Assembly: GCA_009711705.1 (NCBI GenBank)
Contig: VENG01000012.1
Span: forward strand, 1-64,000
Origin: Bacillota bacterium
Lineage (GTDB): Bacteria; Bacillota; Desulfotomaculia; Desulfotomaculales; VENG01
Direction: 5' to 3'
Length of the DNA stretch: 64,000 nucleotides
Shown here: one piece after another, positions 10,102-17,592 of the stretch
Layout of the letters: each line of letters starts with the position of its first letter
Position numbering within the stretch: position 1 is the first letter of the stretch
Position numbers and translations under genes: made by a program
The notes under the pieces: generated by a model
What the model was told of the DNA's origin: nothing
The model's database searches: none
The model's input: only the letters and a program-made list of their open reading frames with translations

Positions 10102-10308
10102 GAAAAAGAGGGGGGTAGGGGAAAGATTATGAATTCCTCCCCCTACCAAACATAGGACAAGATTCGTTTTTGTGAGGACTTTCAATTATAAGTTTCGTAA
10201 GCACTTGTACGCTTTAGGGGTAGGAAAGAAAAAAAATTATGAAAAGGATGTTCAGCCTTCTTCGCCGAATGTAAAGATACAAAATCAGCACAAGGGGGAG
10301 AATATTCT

Positions 10309-10512
10309 TTGCCAGGCAAAAAAAGCTATAAACCCATTGAAGTAAACGGTGAAAAGTATCTTTGTTCCATTTGGTATGCAGACGAAGAAAAACTCTGGTG
10401 CGGCCAAGCCTTTGAGACCAGCCATTACCCGCCGGTATGCCGGGGAGAAACGAAGGAGAAATTAATAAATAATTTGCAAGCGCAAATGAATAAAGATCTG
10501 CTTGAAACCTGA
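10309..10512 (+). CDS. Small hypothetical protein (67 aa)
   Basis: The start is TTG at 10309, because GGGGGAG ends 8 nt upstream. The product is soluble, with two cysteines (LCSIWYADEEKLWCGQ) and a charged helical C-terminus. It resembles small uncharacterised clostridial proteins. No family is assigned. Confidence 0.55.
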   Translation: MPGKKSYKPIEVNGEKYLCSIWYADEEKLWCGQAFETSHYPPVCRGETKEKLINNLQAQMNKDLLET

Positions 10513-10555
10513 GTTTAGGTTTTAAATCTAGCGGAGGATCTGGGTGTGATTTAGT

Positions 10556-10945
10556 ATGGCCGAGGTATTGATGGTTCTGGCAAACCTTATAAATGACCTG
10601 CATGATTTTATAGTCAGCGCCTTTGGTATATTAGGAATAAGTGTATCTGATAAAGATTTGCATTTTGGGCTGATTGGGTTTATTGGGTTGGTTTTGTTTT
10701 TTGTGGTTGATGCTATGTTCAAGCAAATATCTCGGTGGAATATATCCGTATTATCTTTTGTATATACATTTACAGTTTTGGTGGTGCTAGTATTTGGCTT
10801 AGAAATACAGCAGAAGATAACCGGTAGGGGGGAAATGGACTTTGACGATATAGTTGCCGGACTGTGGGGTTTTGTGGTCATGTTCGGTGGCTTATTAGCA
10901 GTTAAAGGACTTGTTTATTCGATTCGCCGGCTTTGGGGCAAGTGA
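10556..10945 (+). CDS. Hypothetical small membrane protein (129 aa)
   Basis: Three hydrophobic segments are visible (about residues 36-53, 63-84 and 100-122), separated by short polar loops. The C-terminus is positively charged (SIRRLWGK), predicting a cytosolic end. A GCGGAGG sits about 18 nt before the ATG, a little far. It lies 43 nt after the preceding small gene, possibly in the same transcript. The function is unknown. Confidence 0.7.
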   Translation: MAEVLMVLANLINDLHDFIVSAFGILGISVSDKDLHFGLIGFIGLVLFFVVDAMFKQISRWNISVLSFVYTFTVLVVLVFGLEIQQKITGRGEMDFDDIVAGLWGFVVMFGGLLAVKGLVYSIRRLWGK

Positions 10946-10993
10946 ACTCGTTCAGCTAAAGCTGAACATCGGAGCTTCAGGTGGGAGTCTTAG
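10941..10993 (-). repeat. Short element related to 24374-24491 (IS605-like end?)
   Basis: Read on the minus strand it contains CTAAGACTCCCACCTGA and, further on, TTTAGCTGAAC..TTCACT. The same two blocks occur, more widely spaced, in the plus orientation at 24374-24491. Hairpin-rich ends of this type are found in IS200/IS605-family elements, but no tnpA or tnpB is present, so this would be a remnant. Confidence 0.4.
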
Positions 10994-11030
10994 AAATCAG
11001 ATAAACCGGTTGCAAGGACCAAAAAACGAA

Positions 11031-11069
11031 GAAACCGGCCGGGTATGATACAACCTGGCCGGTTTCTTT
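11031..11069 (+). terminator. Bidirectional hairpin terminator
   Basis: GAAACCGGCC (11031-11040) and GGCCGGTTTC (11057-11066) form a perfect 10-bp stem with a short T-rich tail. It separates the two convergent genes. Confidence 0.75.
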
Positions 11070-11226
11070 GAAGGAGACGTACGAAGCAACTTATATTATA
11101 GTGTAAGTTGCTTGTAAAGTCGAGCGGAAAGATATTTCATAAACTCAAATTAAGACATATTACGACATAAATAGTTGCTATAACTTATCAATATTGAAGG
11201 ATGCCAGAAATCTGTAAGTTCATCAT

Positions 11227-12006
11227 TTAAATCATCGAATCGTCGTCTTCCACTTCTTGTATGTAGGAAGGGTTGTCTTTGTTTATATCGGTGTAAAGAT
11301 TACCGTCGGTGGACAGGGTGGCCAGGAACACGTCTCTTATATTTGTGATCTTCCTTGAAGCCAGCTCATTGTAAAGCCACTCGTGCGTGAGATTGTTTTG
11401 TTTAAGGTTCTGTTCTACAATTCGCCCGTTGCGTATTATTTCCGAGGATACGCCTTGATAACCGGTGCTGATCTTTAGGTCTTTGGGGGTTGCAGGCAGG
11501 TACTGGCTTTTTTTCAACACGCTCAACTGCCCGTTACCTTCTAAAATTGCGAATTCCACTTCACCCAAATCAAAAACATTTTTGACCCTTAGCTGCATCA
11601 TCAAGTCATCCACATTATACCGGCTCTTTTTCATGTTTTTCTCAAATATTTTGCCGTTCTGTATTATTACAATGGGCTCACCCTCCACAAGTTTTCTGGC
11701 GGGTGAGCTTTTGAAGGTTAGCATGCCGGTGAGAAAAACCGCCAGTGTCAACACAATGGGGCTAAGTAAGACATAAAAGCCCCTTATCTCGGTTGTGATA
11801 AAGGCACCACCCACCGTGCCTATAGTGATTCCGATTACGAAATCAAAAAATGTCATCTGTGATAACAGTTTCTTGCCGATAAATCTGGTAAGTATGATTA
11901 AGAGTAAATAAACTATCAAAGAGTAAAGGATAATTTTTAGGCCGGGCGGCAAATATAACCGCTCCTTTTCTTTTTCGAATTCGGTCGCTGTCTCTATATT
12001 TTGCAC
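11227..12006 (-). CDS. DUF421 (YetF-like) membrane protein
   Basis: The 259-aa protein has three N-terminal membrane segments (about residues 25-42, 55-75 and 80-100), with TRFIGKKLLSQMTFFDFVIGITIG as the family hallmark region. Two soluble YetF-type repeats follow (KLVEGEPIVIIQNGKIFEKNMKK and IIRNGRIVEQNLKQNNLTHEWL). YetF proteins are widespread in spore formers, and relatives of the 7Bf type are associated with spores and germination. The start is GTG at 12006; the ribosome binding site is weak. Confidence 0.85.
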   Translation of the reverse strand: MQNIETATEFEKEKERLYLPPGLKIILYSLIVYLLLIILTRFIGKKLLSQMTFFDFVIGITIGTVGGAFITTEIRGFYVLLSPIVLTLAVFLTGMLTFKSSPARKLVEGEPIVIIQNGKIFEKNMKKSRYNVDDLMMQLRVKNVFDLGEVEFAILEGNGQLSVLKKSQYLPATPKDLKISTGYQGVSSEIIRNGRIVEQNLKQNNLTHEWLYNELASRKITNIRDVFLATLSTDGNLYTDINKDNPSYIQEVEDDDSMI

Positions 12007-12022
12007 TAGGCCGTTGTTTTAT

Positions 12023-12143
12023 GTAAAAAAGTGCGTTAAATCAGTTCCCTTATACCCATTCTGGGCACATGGCGTGTGCTGTTAAGTACTTTTTTCCTTT
12101 GTCCTTGCCATTTATATGGCAAGGTATACTTTCCTAAAGTATA
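12023..12143 (-). repeat. Dispersed intergenic repeat, copy 1
   Basis: On the minus strand it carries the blocks TACTTTAGGAAA, CCTTGCCATATAAATGGCAA (a palindrome), GGACAAAGGAAAAAAGTACT, then GGGAACTGATTTAACGCA. The same order is seen at 17402-17506 and, without the palindrome, at 14573-14640. It is a non-coding element of about 120 bp. Confidence 0.7.
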
Positions 12144-12295
12144 AAAAAAGCGCCCCACTAAGGGACGTCTATTAAATAAAAAAAACTTATACGTTGGAGG
12201 CGGCGGGGCATAAGCCCCTAACCAACATTATTCTACATTTTTTTTGATTATTCGTCAACTGCTAAATCAAGCTACCTTCTGTGTGGAGGAGCATC

Positions 12296-12436
12296 TTATC
12301 TTAACCAGGGCTCCCGGTCAAGATTACATTTGTAAGCATCAGGGTGTTTTGAAAAATCCCACAGCCCTATTGACAGAGCCAATATCCCAAGGATTATGGT
12401 CATGGTTCCGATCCCAAAGACAAATTTGTAAACCAA
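12296..12436 (-). CDS. Small single-pass membrane protein (46 aa)
   Basis: A TTG start at 12436 follows AAGGGGG (12444-12450) at 7-nt spacing. The frame stays open for 46 codons to TAA. The product begins VYKFVFGIGT, has one membrane helix (TIILGILALSIGLWDF) and a polar tail with one cysteine (YKCNLDREPWLR). Its size, hydrophobicity and ribosome binding site argue that it is real. It lies downstream of glnA and upstream of the YetF-like gene on the same strand. I do not recognise it. Confidence 0.55.
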   Translation of the reverse strand: MVYKFVFGIGTMTIILGILALSIGLWDFSKHPDAYKCNLDREPWLR

Positions 12437-12531
12437 TGTATTTCCCCCTTGCTTTTGGGTGTCAGGTAATTATAATATGTTAATTCACTGTAATTGTAAA
12501 TAATACCTTCTATTTCCAAATATAAACCAAA

Positions 12532-12564
12532 AAAAATCCGGCCCTTAGGGGACCGAATTTTTTA
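12532..12564 (-). terminator. Rho-independent terminator of glnA
   Basis: On the minus strand, AAATTCGGTCC and GGGCCGGATTT pair around CCTAA and are followed by eight T residues. Confidence 0.8.
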
Positions 12565-12567
12565 AAG

Positions 12568-13914
12568 TTAAAACTTATCCAGGTAGCGCCTTATCTCCCA
12601 ATTATGCACGCTCTCGGCGTAATCGTCCCATTCCTTTTGTTTAGCGTCTATATAGCGGCTCATAATATGATCTCCCAATGTTTCTTTGACCAGTGGATCT
12701 TCCTTCATTTCATCTATGGCTTCCTGTAAATCTCGAGGAAACATGGGAATTTCCTGGGCTAAATCCGGCATGTTGTAAAGATTGCCGTTTATGGCATCTG
12801 GAGGAGTAATTTTGTTGTTTATACCTTCTAACCCTGCCCGCAACATTAGCGCGAAAACAAGGTAAGGGTTTGCTGTGGGGTCAGGATTACGCAGTTCTAT
12901 CCTGGTGGAATTGCCCCGGGAGGCGGGAATTCTAATCAAGGTGCTTCGATTGGATGTGGACCAGGCCACATGTATAGGGGCTTCGTACCCTGGCCTCAGC
13001 CGTTTGTAGCTGTTTACAATGGGATTAGTAATGGCAGCCATGCCTCTGGAGTGCTGCAAAAGCCCTCCAATATAATACCGAGCTATGTCGCTTAGTCCCT
13101 CCGGGTTATCCGGGTTGTAAAAGGCGTTGGTGTCTTCCGTAAACAGTGATTGGTTACAGTGCATAGCATTGCCGTTTTCACCGGAAAAGGGTTTAGGCAT
13201 AAAGGTGGCATAAAGATTGTACTGCTTGGCCACGTTCTTTACTACGTCCCTGAACGTTACCCAGTTATCAGCCGTAACCAGGGCTTCATCGTATTTAAAA
13301 TCAATCTCATGTTGGCCCGGCGCCACCTCGTGGTGTGAGGCCTCTATTTTAAACCCCATTTTTTTAAGGGTCAGAATAATGTCTCTGCGAGCGTCTTCTC
13401 CCATATCCACGGGTGCCAGGTCAAAATATCCGGCTGTGTCGTGGATGTCGAAGGTGGGGTGTCCTTTTTCATCAGTATAAAATAGAAAAAATTCCCCTTC
13501 CGGGCCGATGTTTAAGGTATAGCCCATATCTTCCGCTTCTTTGATGGCTCTTTTTAGTGCATGACGCGGGCATCCTGCAAAGGGTTTACCGTCCGGCGTA
13601 TATATGTCGCAAATCATGCGGGCCACCCCTTCTTCCCTGGGGCGCCAGGGCATTACTTCAAAGGTTGCGGGGTCGGGAACTACACACTGGTCGGATTCCT
13701 CAATGCGAGCAAAGCCGTCAATGGAAGAACCATCAAACATTAACTCGCCGGCAAATGCCTTGTCCAGCTCATCGCTCATAATTGTCATGCTTTTCATTAT
13801 GCCGAAGATGTCTGTAAACTGGAGACGGATAAACTCAATTCCCCGTTCTTTCACTAGACTGTAGACGTCTTCTGTTGAAGTACTAATCGTAATTGCCTCC
13901 CTTATTTCTTTCAT
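12568..13914 (-). CDS. glnA: Glutamine synthetase, type I
   Basis: The 448-aa cytosolic enzyme forms glutamine from glutamate, ammonia and ATP. Family signatures include FMFDGSSI-type (here MFDGSSIDGFARIEESD, near residue 60), GPEGEFFLF, NGNAMHCNQSLF, IRIPASRGNSTRIELRNPD and the C-terminal helix ending RYLDKF. The length matches the short GSI-alpha class of Firmicutes, which is controlled by feedback and TnrA/GlnR-type regulators rather than adenylylation. The ribosome binding site GGGAGG precedes the ATG. The upstream region holds no GlnR gene and leads into the unusual array at 13990. Confidence 0.96.
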   Translation of the reverse strand: MKEIREAITISTSTEDVYSLVKERGIEFIRLQFTDIFGIMKSMTIMSDELDKAFAGELMFDGSSIDGFARIEESDQCVVPDPATFEVMPWRPREEGVARMICDIYTPDGKPFAGCPRHALKRAIKEAEDMGYTLNIGPEGEFFLFYTDEKGHPTFDIHDTAGYFDLAPVDMGEDARRDIILTLKKMGFKIEASHHEVAPGQHEIDFKYDEALVTADNWVTFRDVVKNVAKQYNLYATFMPKPFSGENGNAMHCNQSLFTEDTNAFYNPDNPEGLSDIARYYIGGLLQHSRGMAAITNPIVNSYKRLRPGYEAPIHVAWSTSNRSTLIRIPASRGNSTRIELRNPDPTANPYLVFALMLRAGLEGINNKITPPDAINGNLYNMPDLAQEIPMFPRDLQEAIDEMKEDPLVKETLGDHIMSRYIDAKQKEWDDYAESVHNWEIRRYLDKF

Positions 13915-13989
13915 TTGTTATTTATTTTATATTCTTTGCGGTTGCAGTTCAAATAGTTTTAGACCTTTTCTATTACTTCTCGGGTATAC

Positions 13990-14567
13990 TTGACACCCTG
14001 TAGGAGGTAGGGATCCCAGAAAGCAACATTTTTACAGGGTATGTCGAATTTTTAGCAGATTACTATCACATATTCGTTTGGTGGAATAAAATGGATTTAA
14101 ATTTTACTTATATTTTTCCTCAGTGGGGCCATAATAGTAGCGTCGGGTTCGCAATGGCCGAGCCCAGACTGTTACAGGGTCGTAAGGCTCTGTGGCAGCC
14201 GGCCGAAGGTTAATATCGGGTCATCGGGCTCGGTATTAGCCGGAGGGCAGATCAGTGCATGTTCCGGCAGGCTATATTGCAGTCCAAGGATTGCAATATG
14301 GTCGTAAGGGATATGTATTGGTCGAGCTAAGATTATCATGGATGTCGAATAATCCTTGTTGTCCAGGATTATGGGTTTGTAGTGGTCGAGAGATTGCTGC
14401 AGGCTCATTAGATATCCATGGTAGTCAAGCAAAGGCTATTGCGGGTATCGTAATGGTCTATGGCAGTCGAAAGGTTGTCGTGGGCTATGCAGGTATTCGT
14501 AGTGGCTGTAGCGTAGGTCATTGTGAGCTCACTTTGAAACCCTCTTTCTCTGAAAGGGGGTTTCTTT
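13990..14567 (+). ncRNA. Array of degenerate ~20-nt units with serial complementary arms; candidate structured RNA
   Basis: This gene-free interval between glnA and a coat-like gene is highly ordered. A core related to GGTCGTAAGG/GTCGAAAGG recurs roughly every 17-24 nt (for example 14179, 14300, 14320, 14343, 14383, 14465). The segments between cores are complementary to their neighbours: GGCCAT 14127 with ATGGCC 14154; GGGTTCG 14145 with CGAGCCC 14159; TGTTACA 14170 with TGTGGCA 14191; TAATATCG 14211 with CGGTATTA 14231; ATATTGCA 14274 with TGCAATAT 14292; GATTAT 14331 with ATAATC 14349; ATAATCCT 14349 with AGGATTAT 14365. A hairpin terminator ends it at 14536. Strand and function are inferred. 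Alternatives are a phased protein-binding array or decayed repeat DNA. Confidence 0.5.
14536..14567 (+). terminator. Hairpin terminator at the end of the array
   Basis: GAAACCC / GGGTTTC outer stem with an inner CTTTC / GAAAG stem, followed by a modest T-rich tail. It would stop a plus-strand transcript of the array before the coat-like operon. Confidence 0.65.
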
Positions 14568-14572
14568 ATGTT

Positions 14573-14640
14573 CCACTTTAGGAAAGGAAAAAAGTACTGA
14601 AAAGCGCGCTAAGGGAAGTGATTTAGCGCGCTTTTCTTGT
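14573..14640 (+). repeat. Dispersed intergenic repeat, copy 3, with terminator-like stem
   Basis: It has the blocks CACTTTAGGAAA, GGAAAAAAGTACTGAAAAGC and a strong hairpin AAAAGCGCGCT / AGCGCGCTTTT (14600-14635) with a T-rich end. It is the short version of the family at 17402 and 12023 and lacks the ATGGCAAGG palindrome. Confidence 0.7.
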
Positions 14641-14739
14641 TTTTATGCATATACAACGGTCAAAGGTTGTTTAGGTAAAATGTAACATTTATTACTTATA
14701 TTGCATAGTATGCCATTAAAACCGTAAGGAGGAATGATT

Positions 14740-15156
14740 ATGCATGAACAGTGGTTGCGAATGGTCAAGACGGCTATGCAACTGGAACTGCGGGAAATAG
14801 CATTAATGGCCCAATTGGCTGAGCAGCTTCCCAGTGCAGCAATGCGCCAAGAAGTTTTGGGGAAAATTGCCGAAGAGGCCGGTGAGGCAGGTTTTTGGAA
14901 CACAGTATATGCATCCTACTATGATGGTGCTGATTACGCTGGTCCTTGTCCCGGAGGCGGACCGGGTTATGGACCCGGCTATGGACCTGGATACAGCCCT
15001 GGATACAACCCGAGTCCCGAATATGGACCTGGATACGGTTACGGGCCGGGATATGGTCCGGACTGTCCGGGGGGCTGCTCTGAAGCATACCAGGCAAAAG
15101 ATGGTGGGAATGAGAAAACCAGTGAGGAAAACGAGGATAAAAAGGATAATAAATAG
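14740..15156 (+). CDS. Coat-like protein with helical head and Gly-Pro-Tyr repeats
   Basis: The ATG at 14740 is chosen over the one at 14734 because AAGGAGG ends at 14732. The 138-aa product has a helical N-terminal half (about residues 1-60), related in pattern to half of a ferritin-like bundle. A low-complexity tract of GPGYGPGY-type repeats follows (about residues 65-110), then a charged lysine/glutamate tail. The next gene encodes the same kind of helical head. Gly/Tyr-rich repeats with short helical heads occur in spore coat proteins, so a spore-surface role is inferred. Cysteines flank the repeat block (CPGG and CPGGC). Confidence 0.75.
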   Translation: MHEQWLRMVKTAMQLELREIALMAQLAEQLPSAAMRQEVLGKIAEEAGEAGFWNTVYASYYDGADYAGPCPGGGPGYGPGYGPGYSPGYNPSPEYGPGYGYGPGYGPDCPGGCSEAYQAKDGGNEKTSEENEDKKDNK

Positions 15157-15186
15157 AGTTTTATTGGCTAAAAGGAGGTAAATACA

Positions 15187-15420
15187 ATGGCCTGGCAATA
15201 TTTAGTTAATCAGATTATAGAGTGCGAAAAGCAAGAAATAGAATTGTACAATAGAATTGCCCAAGGTGCTCCCACTGAGTGCTTGCGTAATATGATTTTA
15301 AATATGGCGGAGCATGAAAGGCGCGAGCTTGACTTTTGGTATAGTATGGTAAAAGATGATTGCCCCGGAGGTTACACGGGAGGTCCTTACCAGGTGGAGG
15401 AAAAGAAGGAACCTAAGTAA
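15187..15420 (+). CDS. Small helical coat-like protein, paralogue of upstream gene
   Basis: The 77-aa protein begins after a strong AAAGGAGG. It shares with its upstream neighbour a helical segment of the pattern ECEKQEIELYNRIAQ..LRNMI and EHERRELDFW, and a short CPGGYTGGPY motif in place of the long repeat. The acidic E/H pattern recalls half of a ferritin-like fold, but too few ligands are visible to claim metal binding. The two genes are 30 nt apart and surely form an operon. Confidence 0.75.
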   Translation: MAWQYLVNQIIECEKQEIELYNRIAQGAPTECLRNMILNMAEHERRELDFWYSMVKDDCPGGYTGGPYQVEEKKEPK

Positions 15421-15480
15421 AGAATGGCGAGAATTTCTTGTCTGCATAATGTCAAGACTTGCGAGTATCACATCTGTGTG

Positions 15481-15516
15481 AAAAGGCCCTCGGGCTTTAA
15501 GCTAAAGGGCCTTTAT
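15481..15516 (+). terminator. Rho-independent terminator between convergent genes
   Basis: AAAGGCCC and GGGCCTTT pair around a 17-nt loop with internal pairing. It lies between the coat-like operon and the convergent hydrolase gene. Confidence 0.65.
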
Positions 15517-15521
15517 ACAGC

Positions 15522-16373
15522 TTAGGGTTTAAGGTATTTTTTAAATAAAGGGCTTTCCAATTCTTTACCGGCATAAGGTTGCCCGGGCGGGTATTGGCCC
15601 AGTGTTCTCAAAATAGATACCTGGTGCCATGTGCCTAGCTCTCGGCACTGCTTTACCTTGTCCAGGTCCAACGTTAGCACCGGAAAGGTGGGGACTTCTC
15701 CCGCCTCGAAGATTATGTTTCCCTCCGGGTCTATCACTGTGGAATGCCCTCGAAGGTGGAAGTTATCAAAATCCCCTACACCGTTGGTGTAAACGTAATA
15801 AGCCTGATTCTCAATTGCCCGGGCGGCCTTAACGGTATTATAACGCAATGGGATGCTGTCCGGATCCATGGAAAGCTGAATTAAAATCTCAGCCCCCATA
15901 AGGGTCTGTGTCCTGGATATCTCGGGGAAGTCTGCATCAAAACAGATTTGCACCCCTACGCGCGTGTTTTTTTCCGGCAATTCGAATACCCTGTACTCTG
16001 TCCCCGGTACTGTTCCCTCTTCCAATTTTGTATTCCAGGGAACCATTTTTGAGTAGGTGCCTAACAGTTCTCCCCGGGGATTAAAAACAGGGGCACTGTT
16101 ATAGAAACCACCGTTGCCATCATCCAGTTTCATGGTGCCCGGAATGATGTAAATGCCGTGGCTGGCGGCTAGGGCTGCCAGCTTTTTCAAAGTCTTTCCC
16201 TCTAAAGGTTCCGGGGTGGAGGGGGCAATTCCAAATTCCACCCCCACCACTAACTCTGGCCGCCGATTATCAGCAAAAAGGCTGTTTATTTTATTTTCCA
16301 GATATTCCACATTTTCCTGCGTATCAGGGCTGATGGGCATTTGAATAATAGAAAGATTTAAGTATCGCTGCAT
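15522..16373 (-). CDS. Carbon-nitrogen hydrolase (nitrilase superfamily)
   Basis: The 283-aa cytosolic protein carries the Glu-Lys-Cys catalytic triad of the nitrilase/omega-amidase superfamily. Glu is in VGVEFGIAPSTPE, Lys in TYSKMVPWNTKLEEG and Cys in VGVQICFDADFPE. Members hydrolyse amides, nitriles or N-carbamoyl compounds; the substrate here is not deducible. The ATG at 16373 is preferred over in-frame starts at 16382 and 16385 because AAGGAGG lies 11 nt upstream of it and overlaps or abuts the others. It is convergent with the coat-like genes. Confidence 0.85.
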   Translation of the reverse strand: MQRYLNLSIIQMPISPDTQENVEYLENKINSLFADNRRPELVVGVEFGIAPSTPEPLEGKTLKKLAALAASHGIYIIPGTMKLDDGNGGFYNSAPVFNPRGELLGTYSKMVPWNTKLEEGTVPGTEYRVFELPEKNTRVGVQICFDADFPEISRTQTLMGAEILIQLSMDPDSIPLRYNTVKAARAIENQAYYVYTNGVGDFDNFHLRGHSTVIDPEGNIIFEAGEVPTFPVLTLDLDKVKQCRELGTWHQVSILRTLGQYPPGQPYAGKELESPLFKKYLKP

Positions 16374-16413
16374 GTTTGGCATCACCTCCTTCTATAAGTT
16401 CAACCATTTTTAC

Positions 16414-16863
16414 TTATTTTCCTTCATCAGCCATTCCAAAGCGCTTGAGCACGCTATTAAATTTCAGTGCGATCAGGGCAAGGGCTGTACTGGCCATAAC
16501 CGGCGCGTACATTCCCGCTCCGACACCGGTGCCGATTGCCGCGGCCATCCAGATACTGGCGGCAGTGGTGAGACCCCGGACATTATCTCTGTTCTTAAAA
16601 ATCAGGCCGGCCCCAATGAAGCCTACTCCCGAAACTATTTGTGCCGCTACCCGGGCCGGATCCATGTTCCCGTAATGAGGCATGCCTGCAAACTCTGCGA
16701 AGCCATAAGCGCTGATCACAGTAAACAGGCCTGCGCCCATGCTGACCAGGGCGTGCGTGCGCACCCCTGCCGGCTTATGCCGTTTTTCGCGCTCTATTCC
16801 CACCAGGGCACCCAAGAAAAAAGAAAGTAAGATTCGCAGCATTATTTCCAGATCTTGATTCAC
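16414..16863 (-). CDS. MgtC/SapB family membrane protein
   Basis: The ~149-aa protein has four to five hydrophobic segments and the family signatures LVGIEREKRHKPAGVRTH, GVGFIGAGLIFK and VRGLTTAASIW. MgtC proteins are linked to magnesium homeostasis and modulation of the F-type ATPase. The C-terminal ACT-like domain of longer members is absent. The start is uncertain: GTG at 16863 has AGGTGA upstream; TTG at 16878 would add five residues. It lies 40 nt upstream of the hydrolase gene on the same strand. Confidence 0.88.
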   Translation of the reverse strand: MNQDLEIMLRILLSFFLGALVGIEREKRHKPAGVRTHALVSMGAGLFTVISAYGFAEFAGMPHYGNMDPARVAAQIVSGVGFIGAGLIFKNRDNVRGLTTAASIWMAAAIGTGVGAGMYAPVMASTALALIALKFNSVLKRFGMADEGK

Positions 16864-17012
16864 TACTATCACCTGCAAATTAGAATTATTAAATTAGTCT
16901 TTCCTGTAGAAGAAAGGTTATGAAATGGTTTTCTTCATTGAAACCTGCTGATATAATATTGATAGTGCAAGTTTAATTATTTACTATTCCATAAACTTCT
17001 GGTTCAGATTTC

Positions 17013-17044
17013 TTGACATAGTGCCGGAGATTTGGTAGTATAAT
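17013..17044 (+). promoter_or_regulatory. Promoter of the tRNA cluster
   Basis: TTGACA at 17013-17018 with TAGTAT (17-nt spacer) overlapping TATAAT at 17039-17044. The first tRNA starts about 42 nt downstream. Confidence 0.65.
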
Positions 17045-17085
17045 TCTTGCAGGTTTTACGCAGCGCTTTATATTTTCGCTAATAT

Positions 17086-17164
<79 letters not shown>

Positions 17165-17180
17165 TTAAAAAATAAATCGC

Positions 17181-17255
17181 TGGGGTGTAGCCAAGCGGTA
17201 AGGCACCGGGTTTTGGTCCCGGCATGCGTAGGTTCGAATCCTGCTACCCCAGCCA
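17181..17255 (+). tRNA. tRNA-Gln (TTG)
   Basis: Acceptor TGGGGTG / CTACCCC-type pairing, anticodon loop TTTTGGT (anticodon TTG), T loop GTTCGAATC and encoded CCA. It lies 16 nt after tRNA-His. Confidence 0.95.
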
Positions 17256-17287
17256 TACAAAATATTAACGGCCAGTGTGCCGTATTG

Positions 17288-17364
17288 GGGCCATTAGCTC
17301 AGTTGGCTAGAGCACCTGACTTTTAATCAGGGTGTCCCAGGTTCGAGTCCTGGATGGCTCACCA
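17288..17364 (+). tRNA. tRNA-Lys (TTT)
   Basis: Acceptor GGGCCAT / ATGGCTC, anticodon loop CTTTTAA (anticodon TTT), T loop GTTCGAGTC and encoded CCA. It is the last gene of the tRNA transcript. Confidence 0.95.
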
Positions 17365-17366
17365 AA

Positions 17367-17400
17367 AAATACTCCGGATTAAGTAATCCGGAGTATTTTT
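17367..17400 (+). terminator. Terminator of the tRNA operon
   Basis: AATACTCCGGATT / AATCCGGAGTATT perfect 13-bp stem with AAGT loop and TTT tail. Confidence 0.9.
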
Positions 17401-17401
17401 C

Positions 17402-17506
17402 ATACTTTAGGAAATTATACCTTGCCATATAAATGGCAAGGACAAAGGAAAAAAGTACTGAAAAGCGCGCGCTAAGGGAACTGATTTAGCGCGCTTTTCT
17501 TGTATT
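17402..17506 (+). repeat. Dispersed intergenic repeat, copy 2 (most complete)
   Basis: In order it has TACTTTAGGAAA, the palindrome CCTTGCCATATAAATGGCAA, GGAAAAAAGTACTGAAAAGC and a GC-rich hairpin AAAAGCGCGC(G)CT / AGCGCGCTTTT. It matches copies at 12023-12143 (opposite strand) and 14573-14640. Confidence 0.75.
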
Positions 17507-17592
17507 TATGTCAATGTTTGTAGGAAAGTTATATTATAAACAGAAATAAATACAGAAATAGATAGTGCTCTTAGTTTTTAGGGGGGATTAAT

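Noticed and set aside
12244..12483. Plus-strand 79-codon frame
   Set aside because: It is the shadow of the small membrane protein on the minus strand, which has the ribosome binding site.
13990..14520. CRISPR array
   Set aside because: Units are degenerate, ~20 nt, without constant repeats or unique spacers, and no cas genes are in the window.
14255..14581. Plus-strand 108-codon frame across the array, and a minus-strand 86-codon frame
   Set aside because: The repeat period (~20 nt) is not a multiple of three, neither frame has a ribosome binding site, and the complementary-arm structure better explains the region.
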